From positions 1-64,000 of the forward strand of contig JACPNV010000079.1 in NCBI GenBank assembly GCA_016185305.1: a DNA stretch of 64,000 nt. The letters run 5' to 3'. Each line of letters begins with the position of its first letter. Position 1 is the stretch's first letter. Below the pieces are notes generated by a model. The model worked only from the letters and a program-made list of their open reading frames with translations. It was not told where the DNA came from and did not search any database. Source of the stretch: Actinomycetota bacterium. Its GTDB lineage: Bacteria > Actinomycetota > Acidimicrobiia > Acidimicrobiales > Acidimicrobilacustridaceae. A program made the position numbers and the translations under genes. Shown piece after piece: positions 8,990 through 16,976 of this stretch.

Positions 8990-9008
8990 TGACGATGACC
9001 TTCTTCAT
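8931..9008 (-). CDS. 25-residue single-helix membrane peptide
   Basis: A short ORF reading MKKVIVIIVVLAL, then a further short hydrophobic run, and ending KKLQDAA. The Lys-hydrophobic-Lys layout resembles very small actinobacterial membrane proteins of the DLW-39 kind (family resemblance only, by pattern). It lies antisense to the end of the HAD gene ORF and upstream of nothing obvious. No good Shine-Dalgarno sequence is visible. Confidence 0.45.
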   Translation of the reverse strand: MKKVIVIIVVLALAAFAVKKLQDAA

Positions 9009-9062
9009 GGGCGGGACTGTAGTGGCTCGACGCGGGGCCTGCGAACGAGGCCGGACCAACGC

Positions 9063-10097
9063 TCAGTCCGGGGATGTGGTGCCGGCGGTGTAGCGGTTCA
9101 CGGCCGTCACCTTGCACGAGAACGACCCGTTGATGTCTTGGGTGATCGTGACCGACCAGTCCTTGGTGGCCTTGGACGCTACTCCCGCGACCTTGGCTTG
9201 GCCGGTGTTGAAGGTCTGCCCGTTCTGGCGGAACTCGACGGTGATGTCGTAGTCGCTGTTGTTAGGGCTGTTGTTCGTCAGCGTTCCCGACGCCGTCAGC
9301 TGGCTACCTGATCCGGTGCACCTGAGCTGGCCCGGAGCAAGGCTCAGGTCGTTCTGTGGCGGGTTGCTGGCGTCGGTGTTGATCGTCGCTACGCCCGTGT
9401 CGGAGACGACGGTCGCCATGCTCTTCTTGTTGAAGACCAAGAAGTAGCCGGCCGCGATCGCTCCGATCACCACCACAAGAACGACCACGAGGAGGATGAT
9501 CTTTCCGCCCCCGCCCTTGTTCGGGGAAGCGCTGGGCCCACCGGGCATCGTGGGCCCACCCGGTACGGGCGGCCCGCCGACCGGACCGCCGGGGAACTGG
9601 GCCGGCGGCTGGCCTGGCGCGGGCGGCTGGCCTGGCGCGGGCGGCGCCCCGAGCATGGGTGGCGGCCCACCCGGTGCGGGCGGCGGCAGCGGCGGCGCCC
9701 CGGCGGGTTGCGGGCCACCAGGAAACGCAGAACCGGGGCCGGGCGGCGGGATCGGCGGGGCCATGGGCGGGAAACCGGCCATCGGCGGCGGGATCGGCAC
9801 GGGGTCGCCCGCCGGAGCAGCCGGACGGCCGGGCGCAGCGGCCGATGCAGCCTCGGCCGGCTCCGGCGGCATCTGGGGCCGTTGGATGACCTGTGTCGCG
9901 CTCGGATTGAACGCGTCGGGCGCCTGCGGGGGTGGGAGATCGGCCGTAGACGGGTCGACCGGTTCTGGCTGCTCGACCGGTTCTGGCGGCTTCAGGAGGG
10001 GAGACGCTGGTGCGCCCGCGTCTGGATGCTGCTCTGGCGGATACCACTTGCCGTCTGACGCGAGCCACCAACCCGGACCTTGCGATGTGTCGCTCAC
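9063..10097 (-). CDS. DUF2510-like, proline/glycine-rich membrane protein with extracellular domain
   Basis: 344 residues in three parts. Residues 1-20 carry GPGWWLASDGKWYPPE, the tryptophan-rich motif seen at the N-terminus of many actinobacterial DUF2510-type proteins. Residues about 30-195 are extremely rich in Pro, Gly and Ala. A transmembrane helix (IILLVVVLVVVIGAIAAGYF) precedes an outside domain of about 120 residues that resembles FxLYD-type beta domains and contains two cysteines. Function unknown. The strong composition bias makes the proline-rich linker boundaries approximate. Confidence 0.75.
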   Translation of the reverse strand: MSDTSQGPGWWLASDGKWYPPEQHPDAGAPASPLLKPPEPVEQPEPVDPSTADLPPPQAPDAFNPSATQVIQRPQMPPEPAEAASAAAPGRPAAPAGDPVPIPPPMAGFPPMAPPIPPPGPGSAFPGGPQPAGAPPLPPPAPGGPPPMLGAPPAPGQPPAPGQPPAQFPGGPVGGPPVPGGPTMPGGPSASPNKGGGGKIILLVVVLVVVIGAIAAGYFLVFNKKSMATVVSDTGVATINTDASNPPQNDLSLAPGQLRCTGSGSQLTASGTLTNNSPNNSDYDITVEFRQNGQTFNTGQAKVAGVASKATKDWSVTITQDINGSFSCKVTAVNRYTAGTTSPD

Positions 10098-10233
10098 ACT
10101 GCCTCCTCGTTGTGACCGGGCACGGGCCCCAATCCCTACCCGATGCTCTGGCCGCGCCGAAGACTAGTTCGTCGCGGCGGCGCATATCGGCCCACCAGCG
10201 ATGCTCGTGGGCCGGTGTGAGAAGACTCGAAAG

Positions 10234-11169
10234 TCAGACGGCCAGCAGGTCGCGGGCGCCGGTGTCGCTCGAGGGGTGGCGCAGCTTCGACATGGCCCGA
10301 GCTTCGATCTGGCGGATGCGCTCGCGGGTGAGGTTGAAGTGCTCACCCACCTCTTCGAGCGTGCGAGGCTCGCCCCGGTCGAGCCCGAAGCGAAGCTTGA
10401 GGATCTCGCGCTCGCGCTCGTCGAGCGGCGACAGCAGCCGCGAGATCTCTTCGGGCAGCAACGCGGTGGCGGCGACCTCGAACGGCGACTCGGCCGAGCG
10501 GTCTTCGACGACATCACCGAGCTCAGCATCGCCGTCTTCCCGCAACGGTTCGGACAGCGACAGCGGCTCGGCGGCGAACCGCAGCGCCTCGGTCACCTTG
10601 TCTTCGGGCATCTCGACCTCGCGCGACAGCTCGGCGAGCGTCGCGGGCCGGCCGAGCTTGAGCTCGAGCCGGGCCCGGGCCTTCTGCAGGCGCGCCAGCG
10701 TGTCGCCCGCGTGGACCGGGAGGCGGATGGTACGACCGGTGTTGGCGATGCCGCGGGTGATGGCCTGGCGGATCCACCATGTCGCGTAGGTCGAGAACTT
10801 GAAGCCCTTGCGCCAGTCGAACTTCTCGACGGCGTGCATCAACCCAAGGTTGCCTTCCTGGATGAGGTCGAGCAGCGGCAGACCGGACGCTTGGTACTTC
10901 TTCGCGATGGAGACGACCAACCGAAGGTTGGACTGCACGAAGGTGCGCTCGGCGTCTTCGCCCTCGCGCATGGTCTTGCGCAGCTCGCGCTTGCGGGCCG
11001 GTGTGAGGCTGCCCCCCGATTCGAAATCAGCCCTGGCGGCGTTCCCCCGTTCGATCGCCTGGGCCAGACGCACCTCGTCGTCTTTGGTCAGCAGCGGGTA
11101 CTGACCGATGTCTGTGAGGTAGAGGCGGACGAGGTCTTCCTCGTCACGCTCGACGCGCTCCTTGGGCAA
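10234..11169 (-). CDS. RNA polymerase sigma-70 factor, primary-like (group 1/2)
   Basis: 311 residues with region 1.2 (LVRLYLTDIGQYPLLT), region 2 (NLRLVVSIAKKY, LDLIQEGNLGLMHAVEKFD, FSTYATWWIRQAITR), region 3 (RLPVH) and region 4 (LDEREREILKLRFGL, TLEEVGEHFNLTRERIRQIE). The complete helix-turn-helix and -10 recognition residues indicate promoter recognition of the TATAAT/TTGACA class. The short N-terminus without a long region 1.1 suggests a HrdB/SigB-like group 2 factor, although a shortened principal sigma cannot be excluded. Confidence 0.9.
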   Translation of the reverse strand: MPKERVERDEEDLVRLYLTDIGQYPLLTKDDEVRLAQAIERGNAARADFESGGSLTPARKRELRKTMREGEDAERTFVQSNLRLVVSIAKKYQASGLPLLDLIQEGNLGLMHAVEKFDWRKGFKFSTYATWWIRQAITRGIANTGRTIRLPVHAGDTLARLQKARARLELKLGRPATLAELSREVEMPEDKVTEALRFAAEPLSLSEPLREDGDAELGDVVEDRSAESPFEVAATALLPEEISRLLSPLDEREREILKLRFGLDRGEPRTLEEVGEHFNLTRERIRQIEARAMSKLRHPSSDTGARDLLAV

Positions 11170-11559
11170 AATGCACCTCTCGGGGATGTGGTTGCACGCC
11201 GGTGGCGGCAGGGTTCGACACGGGGTTTCGGGTCTGCGGCGGTTTGGGGATCGGGACCAATGCCTTTGGGGCCAGGGCCCGTGCGAGGGAAGGGTGTCCG
11301 AGATTCTCGAATGTTCACCGCTGTGGGCAGTACCTGGTTACGATACCGGCCCGGTCAAGTACTCCAACCTGGGGTTTTGTGTATGTCTACCGGCAGAACT
11401 CCGACCACGAAGGGTGACATCGAGGTGTGAATCGGTGAGCGGCCGGACTCGGGATCCGAGGCCCACTGCCAACCATGATCGGCAGGTCGGACCGACTTTT
11501 CAGGAAAAGGTGCCGGTCTTGCCGGGAAGTACCGTCCGTGACCGGACGGGGGAGCAACC
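11170..11559. promoter_or_regulatory. Divergent intergenic region upstream of sigma factor and ABM gene
   Basis: About 390 bp with less coding-like composition than its surroundings. The open frames here lack ribosome sites and homology. It presumably holds the promoters of both divergent genes. A weak hexamer match (TTGACC on the minus strand near 11353) lacks a convincing partner. No RNA gene recognised. Confidence 0.35.
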
Positions 11560-11901
11560 ATGAGCCAACCGAACATCGGCAGCGATCGACCCGAAGGCGT
11601 CGAGCTGACCCTGGTGACGATGGTCTTTGATGCCAGCGAGCCCGAGCGGCTGCTCTCGGTGCTCGCGAAGTATGTGGTGCTGGCCCGGGGCCACGAAGGC
11701 TGCCGCAACATCGATCTGGCGGCTTCGGCGACCACGCCGGACCGGCTCGTGATCGTCCAGAAATGGGAGTCGGCCGCGGCGCAGCGCGCCCACTTCGACT
11801 CGGCCGCGATGGTGGAGATGGCCGAGGCCGCGACCCCCCTCCTTTCTCGCGCCCCCGCCATCGACCTGCTCGACTCGATCAGCGCCCACGATCTGGCGTG
11901 A
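11560..11901 (+). CDS. Antibiotic biosynthesis monooxygenase (ABM) domain protein
   Basis: 113 residues of ferredoxin-like ABM fold: strand LTLVTMVFDA, helix PERLLSVLAKYVVLARGHEGCRN, then RLVIVQKWES and a helix ending in the usual AHFDSAAM segment. Such small dimeric proteins range from quinol/haem monooxygenases to non-enzymatic sensors. No catalytic residue assignment is possible. It stands alone, about 130 bp before an SDR gene on the same strand. Confidence 0.75.
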   Translation: MSQPNIGSDRPEGVELTLVTMVFDASEPERLLSVLAKYVVLARGHEGCRNIDLAASATTPDRLVIVQKWESAAAQRAHFDSAAMVEMAEAATPLLSRAPAIDLLDSISAHDLA

Positions 11902-12034
11902 CGCTTCGGCGCCGGCCACGAGCCGGGCCAAGCCACTGGCATTCCACAGCCGCTCGAACCGGTCGGGGGCGACGTTGAACAGTCGTCGGGCCCAGACCGA
12001 ACCTGGCACCGCCAACTGACATACTCGCGACCCT

Positions 12035-12832
12035 ATGGGAGACCTCTCGGGCGCGTCCGCTCTCGTCACGGGTGGAGGAAGCGGCATCGGCCTCGCGACC
12101 GCGGCCTTGCTGGCCACCGACGGTGCGCACGTGACGATCTGTGGCCGGACCGAGGACAAGCTGCGGGCCGCGGTCGAACAGATCGGCTCGGGCGCAGCCA
12201 CCGGGACGGACGTTCGCTACGCGGTCGCTGACGTGACGCTCGAGGAGCAGATCGCCACCGCGGTCGCCGGCGCCACGGAAGCCACGGGCAAGCTCGACAT
12301 CTGCTTCGCCAACGCCGGCGGCTCGTTCCACATCGGTTCGGTCGTCGACGCGGACGCGGAGGCGGTGAGCAAGACGATCGAGCTCAACCTCATGGGCACG
12401 TTCCTGACCCTGAAGCACGCCGCCGCGTCGATGGCCGCCAGCGGCGGCGGTTCGATCGTCGGCATGTCGTCGGGTGCCGGTCACTTCCCGCACCGCTTCC
12501 TCTGGGCATACGGCGCCGCGAAGGCAGGAGTCGAGATGTTGTGCAAGTACGCGGCGGAAGAGCTCGCCGATCGCAACATCCGCATCAACTGCGTGCAGCC
12601 CGGCATCATCGACGACGAGCTCATGTCGTTCATCACCGCCGGCGGCGCGTTGCTCGACGACTACCGCGAGCAAACACCGATCGGCCGGTTGGGCACGGTG
12701 GAAGATGTCGCCCAGGCTGTTCGCTTCCTCGCCGGCCCCGAGTCGGGGTGGATCACCGGTGAATGCCTGGCGATCGACGGTGGCCACCATCTGCGTCGCG
12801 GCGCGAACTACCAGCTCTTGCTCGAAGGCTGA
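12035..12832 (+). CDS. Short-chain dehydrogenase/reductase (SDR)
   Basis: 265 residues of classical SDR. The cofactor motif TGGGSGIG is at residues 12-19, FANAGG follows near 91, and the active site Tyr159-x3-Lys163 is in YGAAK. The C-terminus has GRLGTVEDVAQAVRFLAG and ITGECLAIDGGH, typical of FabG-like enzymes. NAD(P)-dependent alcohol/ketone oxidoreduction is expected; the substrate is unknown. Confidence 0.88.
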   Translation: MGDLSGASALVTGGGSGIGLATAALLATDGAHVTICGRTEDKLRAAVEQIGSGAATGTDVRYAVADVTLEEQIATAVAGATEATGKLDICFANAGGSFHIGSVVDADAEAVSKTIELNLMGTFLTLKHAAASMAASGGGSIVGMSSGAGHFPHRFLWAYGAAKAGVEMLCKYAAEELADRNIRINCVQPGIIDDELMSFITAGGALLDDYREQTPIGRLGTVEDVAQAVRFLAGPESGWITGECLAIDGGHHLRRGANYQLLLEG

Positions 12833-12886
12833 CCCGCGCCGTGGACGTCGACGAGCGGGTAGAGGTGGCAGGATCTCTCGCCCGCC

Positions 12887-13582
12887 TCAGGTGAGGGGTT
12901 CGGAACGGACGGTCATGCCGTCGTCGAGGTGAGCGGTGTCGTTGAAGCGGCGGAGGATCCACCGATCGGGCGTGATGACGAGGTGCGAGATCGCGCCGTT
13001 GTCAGAACCGACGAACGACCAGGAGTCGGCGTGCGTCGCTTCGCACAGGGCCGTGCCGATCGTGCCGCCGTGGGCGAAGAGGGCGACTCGCTGATCGGGA
13101 TGGGCCACGGCGATGCGTTCAATAGCACGCCGCACCCGAACAGCCAACGCCTCGGATGACTCGGCGCCGGGGATGACGTCCCACCGCTGCTCTTGGAACA
13201 TGCGAACCGCGATCGGATCGCGTTCGGCGACCTTCTGCCGGAAGAGCCCACCTTCCCACTCGCCGAGGAACACCTCGCGCATGTCGGGCTCGACGATCGG
13301 CTCGAGGCCGAGCCGATCCGCCAGCGGCGCGGCCGTCTCGGCGGTGCGCCGCAGGTTCGTCACGTAGATGGCGTCGATACGCTCGTTCGCCAAGCGCTCG
13401 CCCACCCGCTCGGCTTGCTCTCGACCGTCCTCGGACAGCGGCGGATCGCCATGACCGTCGACCATCCTGAACGACTCACCCTCTACGTGTGCCTGTGACT
13501 CGCCGTGGCGGACGAGCAGGATCTCGCACGCGCGCGGCGGTGCCTGGAAGCGAGGTTGGCGGAACACGCGCGGGTCGGTCAT
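12887..13582 (-). CDS. Histidine phosphatase family protein
   Basis: 231 residues with the phosphoglycerate-mutase-like RHG motif (LLVRHGESQ, catalytic His at about residue 26), ETAAPLADRLG, and the second histidine in LFAHGGTIGTA. It starts 12 bp after the APC permease stop, so it is probably cotranscribed with it. The precise phosphomonoester substrate cannot be read from sequence. Confidence 0.85.
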   Translation of the reverse strand: MTDPRVFRQPRFQAPPRACEILLVRHGESQAHVEGESFRMVDGHGDPPLSEDGREQAERVGERLANERIDAIYVTNLRRTAETAAPLADRLGLEPIVEPDMREVFLGEWEGGLFRQKVAERDPIAVRMFQEQRWDVIPGAESSEALAVRVRRAIERIAVAHPDQRVALFAHGGTIGTALCEATHADSWSFVGSDNGAISHLVITPDRWILRRFNDTAHLDDGMTVRSEPLT

Positions 13583-13594
13583 CGATGGGGAACC

Positions 13595-15067
13595 CTACCG
13601 ATCGACTGGTTCCTCGCTCTCGTCGGGCGCATCCTCGACCGTGCCACCGATGTTCGCGACGACCTCGGGGCGGTTCGATCGCAACACGAAGTACGCCACG
13701 CAGATCGCCGCGGTGAGACCGACGAACAGGTACACGATGAGGCTCAGGGGGAAGTCGGGGATCGGGAAGAGGTTGTCGTAGAGGACGTAGGCCATCCCGA
13801 GGATGCCGAACGCCGCCAGCCACACCCAGACCGAGAACGGGCGGCCCTGCTTCCACTGGTAGCGGATCGTGCCCGCGCAGACCAGGCCGTACACCAGCAG
13901 CAGCGGATACCCCGACATGTCGCCGATGTACTCGCCGAACGTCGCGAGGGGGTTGTCGCTGACGACCGACATGGCCACGATCAGGACGAGCCACAGGACG
14001 CCGGCCTGCGCGAGGGCGGCCGACGGCGTCTTGTACTTCGGATGGATCTTGGCCCACGACTTCGGCGCGACCCCTTCGGTCGACATCGTGTACATGAAGC
14101 GCGCGACCCAGCTGAACACCGCGATCAACGAAGCGCCGATCGTGAACGACAGCGACAGGTCGACAACCGGCTGGTACCACGCCATGCCCGCGATGTCAGC
14201 GAGCGTGCCCATCGGGGCGGCGGCGTTCGACACGGCTTGGCTCGAGCCGAACCCGAGGAACAACGTGTACCCGGCGAACATCCAGACCCCGCCGGCGATC
14301 AGCGAGCTCAGAACCATGGCGATCGGGATGACGCGCCGCGGGTTCGAGGCCTCCCGCCCGTAGACCGCCGCGCTCTCGAACCCACCGAACCCGCCGACCG
14401 CGAGCACCACCGCTCCCAGGATCAGCGTGAACGAGCTGCCTTCGAGACGGAGTTGCGTCTGATCGATGAGCGGTCCGTCGTGGGTGAACAGCACGGCAAC
14501 GAACACGACGAGCATGGCGATGGTGGCGAGGATCTCGGTCACGAACATCACCCATGCCGCCGGCTTGGCACCGACTCTCGCGAGCCACCAGGTGACTCCG
14601 AGGCACGCGACCGAGCTGAGGCCCAAGACCCAGCGGTTGTACCCGATGTCGAACTCGCCGAGGAACTGCGAGAAGTAGATGCCGAAGCTCAACACGCCGG
14701 CTCCGGCGGCCACGCCGATCATCAGCACCATGAGGCCGCCAGTGACCAACCCACCGAGCGGACCGAGTGCTTTGCTCGTCAGCCCGTACAACCCACCGCT
14801 CGTGGCATACCGGCGCGCGAGCAACGACATCGAGAGCGCGACCGGGAGGATGACGAGCGCGGCGATGCCCCACGACAGCCAACCTCCCGAGCCCGCGTTG
14901 ATGGCGACGACCGGCACCGAGGTCCCGATGACACCGCTCAACCCCATGGCGCTCAGCGACTGGCCGATCGTGCCCGACAGGCCAACCGAGTTCTTCTGGA
15001 GCTCGGCTCCATCGCCTTCGTTCTCTGCCACTGCCCGCGCCTTGGTCAGCTCGCTCTCCGCTGGCAT
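13595..15067 (-). CDS. APC family amino acid/polyamine permease
   Basis: About 490 residues with roughly 12-14 hydrophobic segments. The first carries the APC signature GLSGTIGQSLSAMGLSGVIG, and GGFGGFESAAVYGREASNPRR matches the conserved TM6 and following loop. It probably imports an amino acid or amine in symport. The start at 15067 is preferred to the longer ORF because GGAGGG lies about 5 bases before this ATG. The gene follows nadE by about 100 bp and precedes the phosphatase gene by 12 bp. Confidence 0.85.
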   Translation of the reverse strand: MPAESELTKARAVAENEGDGAELQKNSVGLSGTIGQSLSAMGLSGVIGTSVPVVAINAGSGGWLSWGIAALVILPVALSMSLLARRYATSGGLYGLTSKALGPLGGLVTGGLMVLMIGVAAGAGVLSFGIYFSQFLGEFDIGYNRWVLGLSSVACLGVTWWLARVGAKPAAWVMFVTEILATIAMLVVFVAVLFTHDGPLIDQTQLRLEGSSFTLILGAVVLAVGGFGGFESAAVYGREASNPRRVIPIAMVLSSLIAGGVWMFAGYTLFLGFGSSQAVSNAAAPMGTLADIAGMAWYQPVVDLSLSFTIGASLIAVFSWVARFMYTMSTEGVAPKSWAKIHPKYKTPSAALAQAGVLWLVLIVAMSVVSDNPLATFGEYIGDMSGYPLLLVYGLVCAGTIRYQWKQGRPFSVWVWLAAFGILGMAYVLYDNLFPIPDFPLSLIVYLFVGLTAAICVAYFVLRSNRPEVVANIGGTVEDAPDESEEPVDR

Positions 15068-15164
15068 CGATCCCTCCATCTCGACGTGCATCGGACAGTC
15101 TCGTGCAGACAAGGTGCGTGGTGCCGCATGCCGGGTGGGCAAAGCCAACCGGGCACATCGGGTC

Positions 15165-16874
15165 TCAACCCCGATAGCGGTTCACGATCGGCAGGCGCCG
15201 GTCCTTCCCGAACGCCTTGGTCGTGATACGAACGCCGGGCGGGAACTGGCGGCGCTTGTACTCCGCGACATCGACGAGGCGAACGATGCGGCGGACCAGG
15301 TCGGGGTCGAAGCCTTCCTCGATCAACTGGCCGGCGGTCTTGTCGTCCTCGATGTACGCCTCGAGGATCGGGTCGAGCTCTTCATAGGAAGGAAGGCTCT
15401 GATCGTCGCGCTGGTCCGGCCGGAGCTCGGCCGATGGTGGCTTGGTCAACACGTTCTCGGGAATCGGCGGGACCACGCCGGCGTCGATCGCCCACTGGTT
15501 CCGCTGACGGCACAGCTCGAACACCAAGAGCTTGGGTACGTCCTTGATGACCGCGAAGCCGCCGGCAGAATCGCCGTAGAGCGTCGAGTAGCCGACGGCG
15601 CTCTCGCTCTTGTTGGACGTCGTGAGCACGAGCCAGCCGAACTTGTTCGACAGCGCCATGAGCAACACACCCCGGATGCGCGACTGGAGGTTCTCTTCGG
15701 TGAGATCGGGGTCGCGGCCCTCGAAGGACGGTGCCAGCAGGTTGCTGAACGCCGCATGCGCCTCCTCGATGGCAATCACTCGGTGGTCGATGCCGAGGTT
15801 CGCAACCAGTTGCTCGGCATCGGTCAACGAATGCTCACTCGAGAAGCGCGACGGCATGAGCACGCCGTGGACGTTCTCGGGCCCGAGCGCATCCGCCGCG
15901 ACGCACGCGACCAGCGAGGAATCGATGCCACCCGACAGCCCGATGACGACTTCTCGGAAACTGGACTTCGTCACGTAGTCGTGGGTACCGAGGACCAGCG
16001 CCTCGTAGACCTCGCGCGCCGGCTGCAAGCGAGCCGCAGCATCGGTGACGACCACCACCCGCGCCGCCCGTCCCGTGCCCGGCACCGGTGTCACGTCGAG
16101 CACAGGCAGCCGGCGATCGACCTCGATCGACTTCACCGGAACGTCGAGATCTGTGACGAACATCGTCTCCCGGAACTGCGGGGCACGTGTGAGGACCTCG
16201 CCATCGGCACCCACGACCAGCGAGCCACCGTCGAAGACGAGCTCGTCCTGCCCGCCCACCTGGTTCACATAGGCGATCACGCAGCTCGCCTCGGCCGCCC
16301 GCTCGGCCAGCATCTGATCTCGCTGCGCCACCTTGCCGGCATGGAACGGCGAGCCGTTGAGGTTCACGATGAGCTCGGCGCCACCGGTCGAGAGCTCATG
16401 GATCGGGCCACCGAAGAACCACGCGTCCTCGCAGATGGAAACACCGACACGAACGCCTGCCACCGAGAACAGCTCCATCGGTTCGATGCCGGGCTCGAAG
16501 TAGCGATCCTCGTCGAACACGGCGTAGTTCGGGAGCAGCCGCTTGTGGTAGACCCCGGCGAGCGCCCCATTCGCGCACACGGCCGCCGCGTTGTACAGCG
16601 CGCCGGGCTCGCCGTCGACGAACCCCACCACGACCGCGCAACCGCGAGAAGCATCCACGACCTGCTGCAGTGCCTTCTTGTTGTCGGCCACGAACGCCGG
16701 CTTCAAGAGAAGATCTTCAGGCGGGTAGCCCGTGATCGCCAGCTCGGCGAACGCCACGAGATCGGCGCCGCGCTTCTCGGCCTCGCCCATCGCGTCCAGG
16801 ATCTTGGCGACGTTGCCATCGAGGTCGCCGACGACCACGTTCAGCTGCGCGAGGGCGATCCGGAGGGGGCGCAT
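15165..16874 (-). CDS. nadE: Glutamine-dependent NAD+ synthetase
   Basis: 569 residues in two domains. The N-terminal nitrilase-type glutaminase has catalytic Glu44 (FAELAITGYPPEDLL), Lys111 (YHKRLLPNY) and Cys148 (VSICEDAW). The C-terminal synthetase has the PP-loop SGGIDSS at 314-320. It amidates nicotinic acid adenine dinucleotide to NAD+ using glutamine-derived ammonia. The ribosome binding site AAAGGAG sits 7-8 bases upstream of the ATG. The length matches the short bacterial two-domain class. Confidence 0.93.
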   Translation of the reverse strand: MRPLRIALAQLNVVVGDLDGNVAKILDAMGEAEKRGADLVAFAELAITGYPPEDLLLKPAFVADNKKALQQVVDASRGCAVVVGFVDGEPGALYNAAAVCANGALAGVYHKRLLPNYAVFDEDRYFEPGIEPMELFSVAGVRVGVSICEDAWFFGGPIHELSTGGAELIVNLNGSPFHAGKVAQRDQMLAERAAEASCVIAYVNQVGGQDELVFDGGSLVVGADGEVLTRAPQFRETMFVTDLDVPVKSIEVDRRLPVLDVTPVPGTGRAARVVVVTDAAARLQPAREVYEALVLGTHDYVTKSSFREVVIGLSGGIDSSLVACVAADALGPENVHGVLMPSRFSSEHSLTDAEQLVANLGIDHRVIAIEEAHAAFSNLLAPSFEGRDPDLTEENLQSRIRGVLLMALSNKFGWLVLTTSNKSESAVGYSTLYGDSAGGFAVIKDVPKLLVFELCRQRNQWAIDAGVVPPIPENVLTKPPSAELRPDQRDDQSLPSYEELDPILEAYIEDDKTAGQLIEEGFDPDLVRRIVRLVDVAEYKRRQFPPGVRITTKAFGKDRRLPIVNRYRG

Positions 16875-16976
16875 GGCGACTCCTTTCGACGAGGCGGCAC
16901 GATCGGCCCCGCCAGCCTACGGCGGCGCTGTTCTTCTCACTATGAGAATATCAGCCACTGCTCTTACGCTGACCAC

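Noticed and set aside
11202-11417. Small plus-strand ORFs upstream of the ABM gene
   Set aside because: No ribosome binding site and no protein-like composition; treated as promoter region.
11902-12034. Possible coding remnant on minus strand before the SDR gene
   Set aside because: Short stretch (FNVAPDRFERLWNASGLARL) looks protein-like, but the frame runs into antisense of the ABM gene and no start is available; could be chance.
14679-16976. Long in-frame extension upstream of glnE
   Set aside because: Sequence before 16977 is antisense to nadE and the permease; the GTG at 16977 fits the start of homology.
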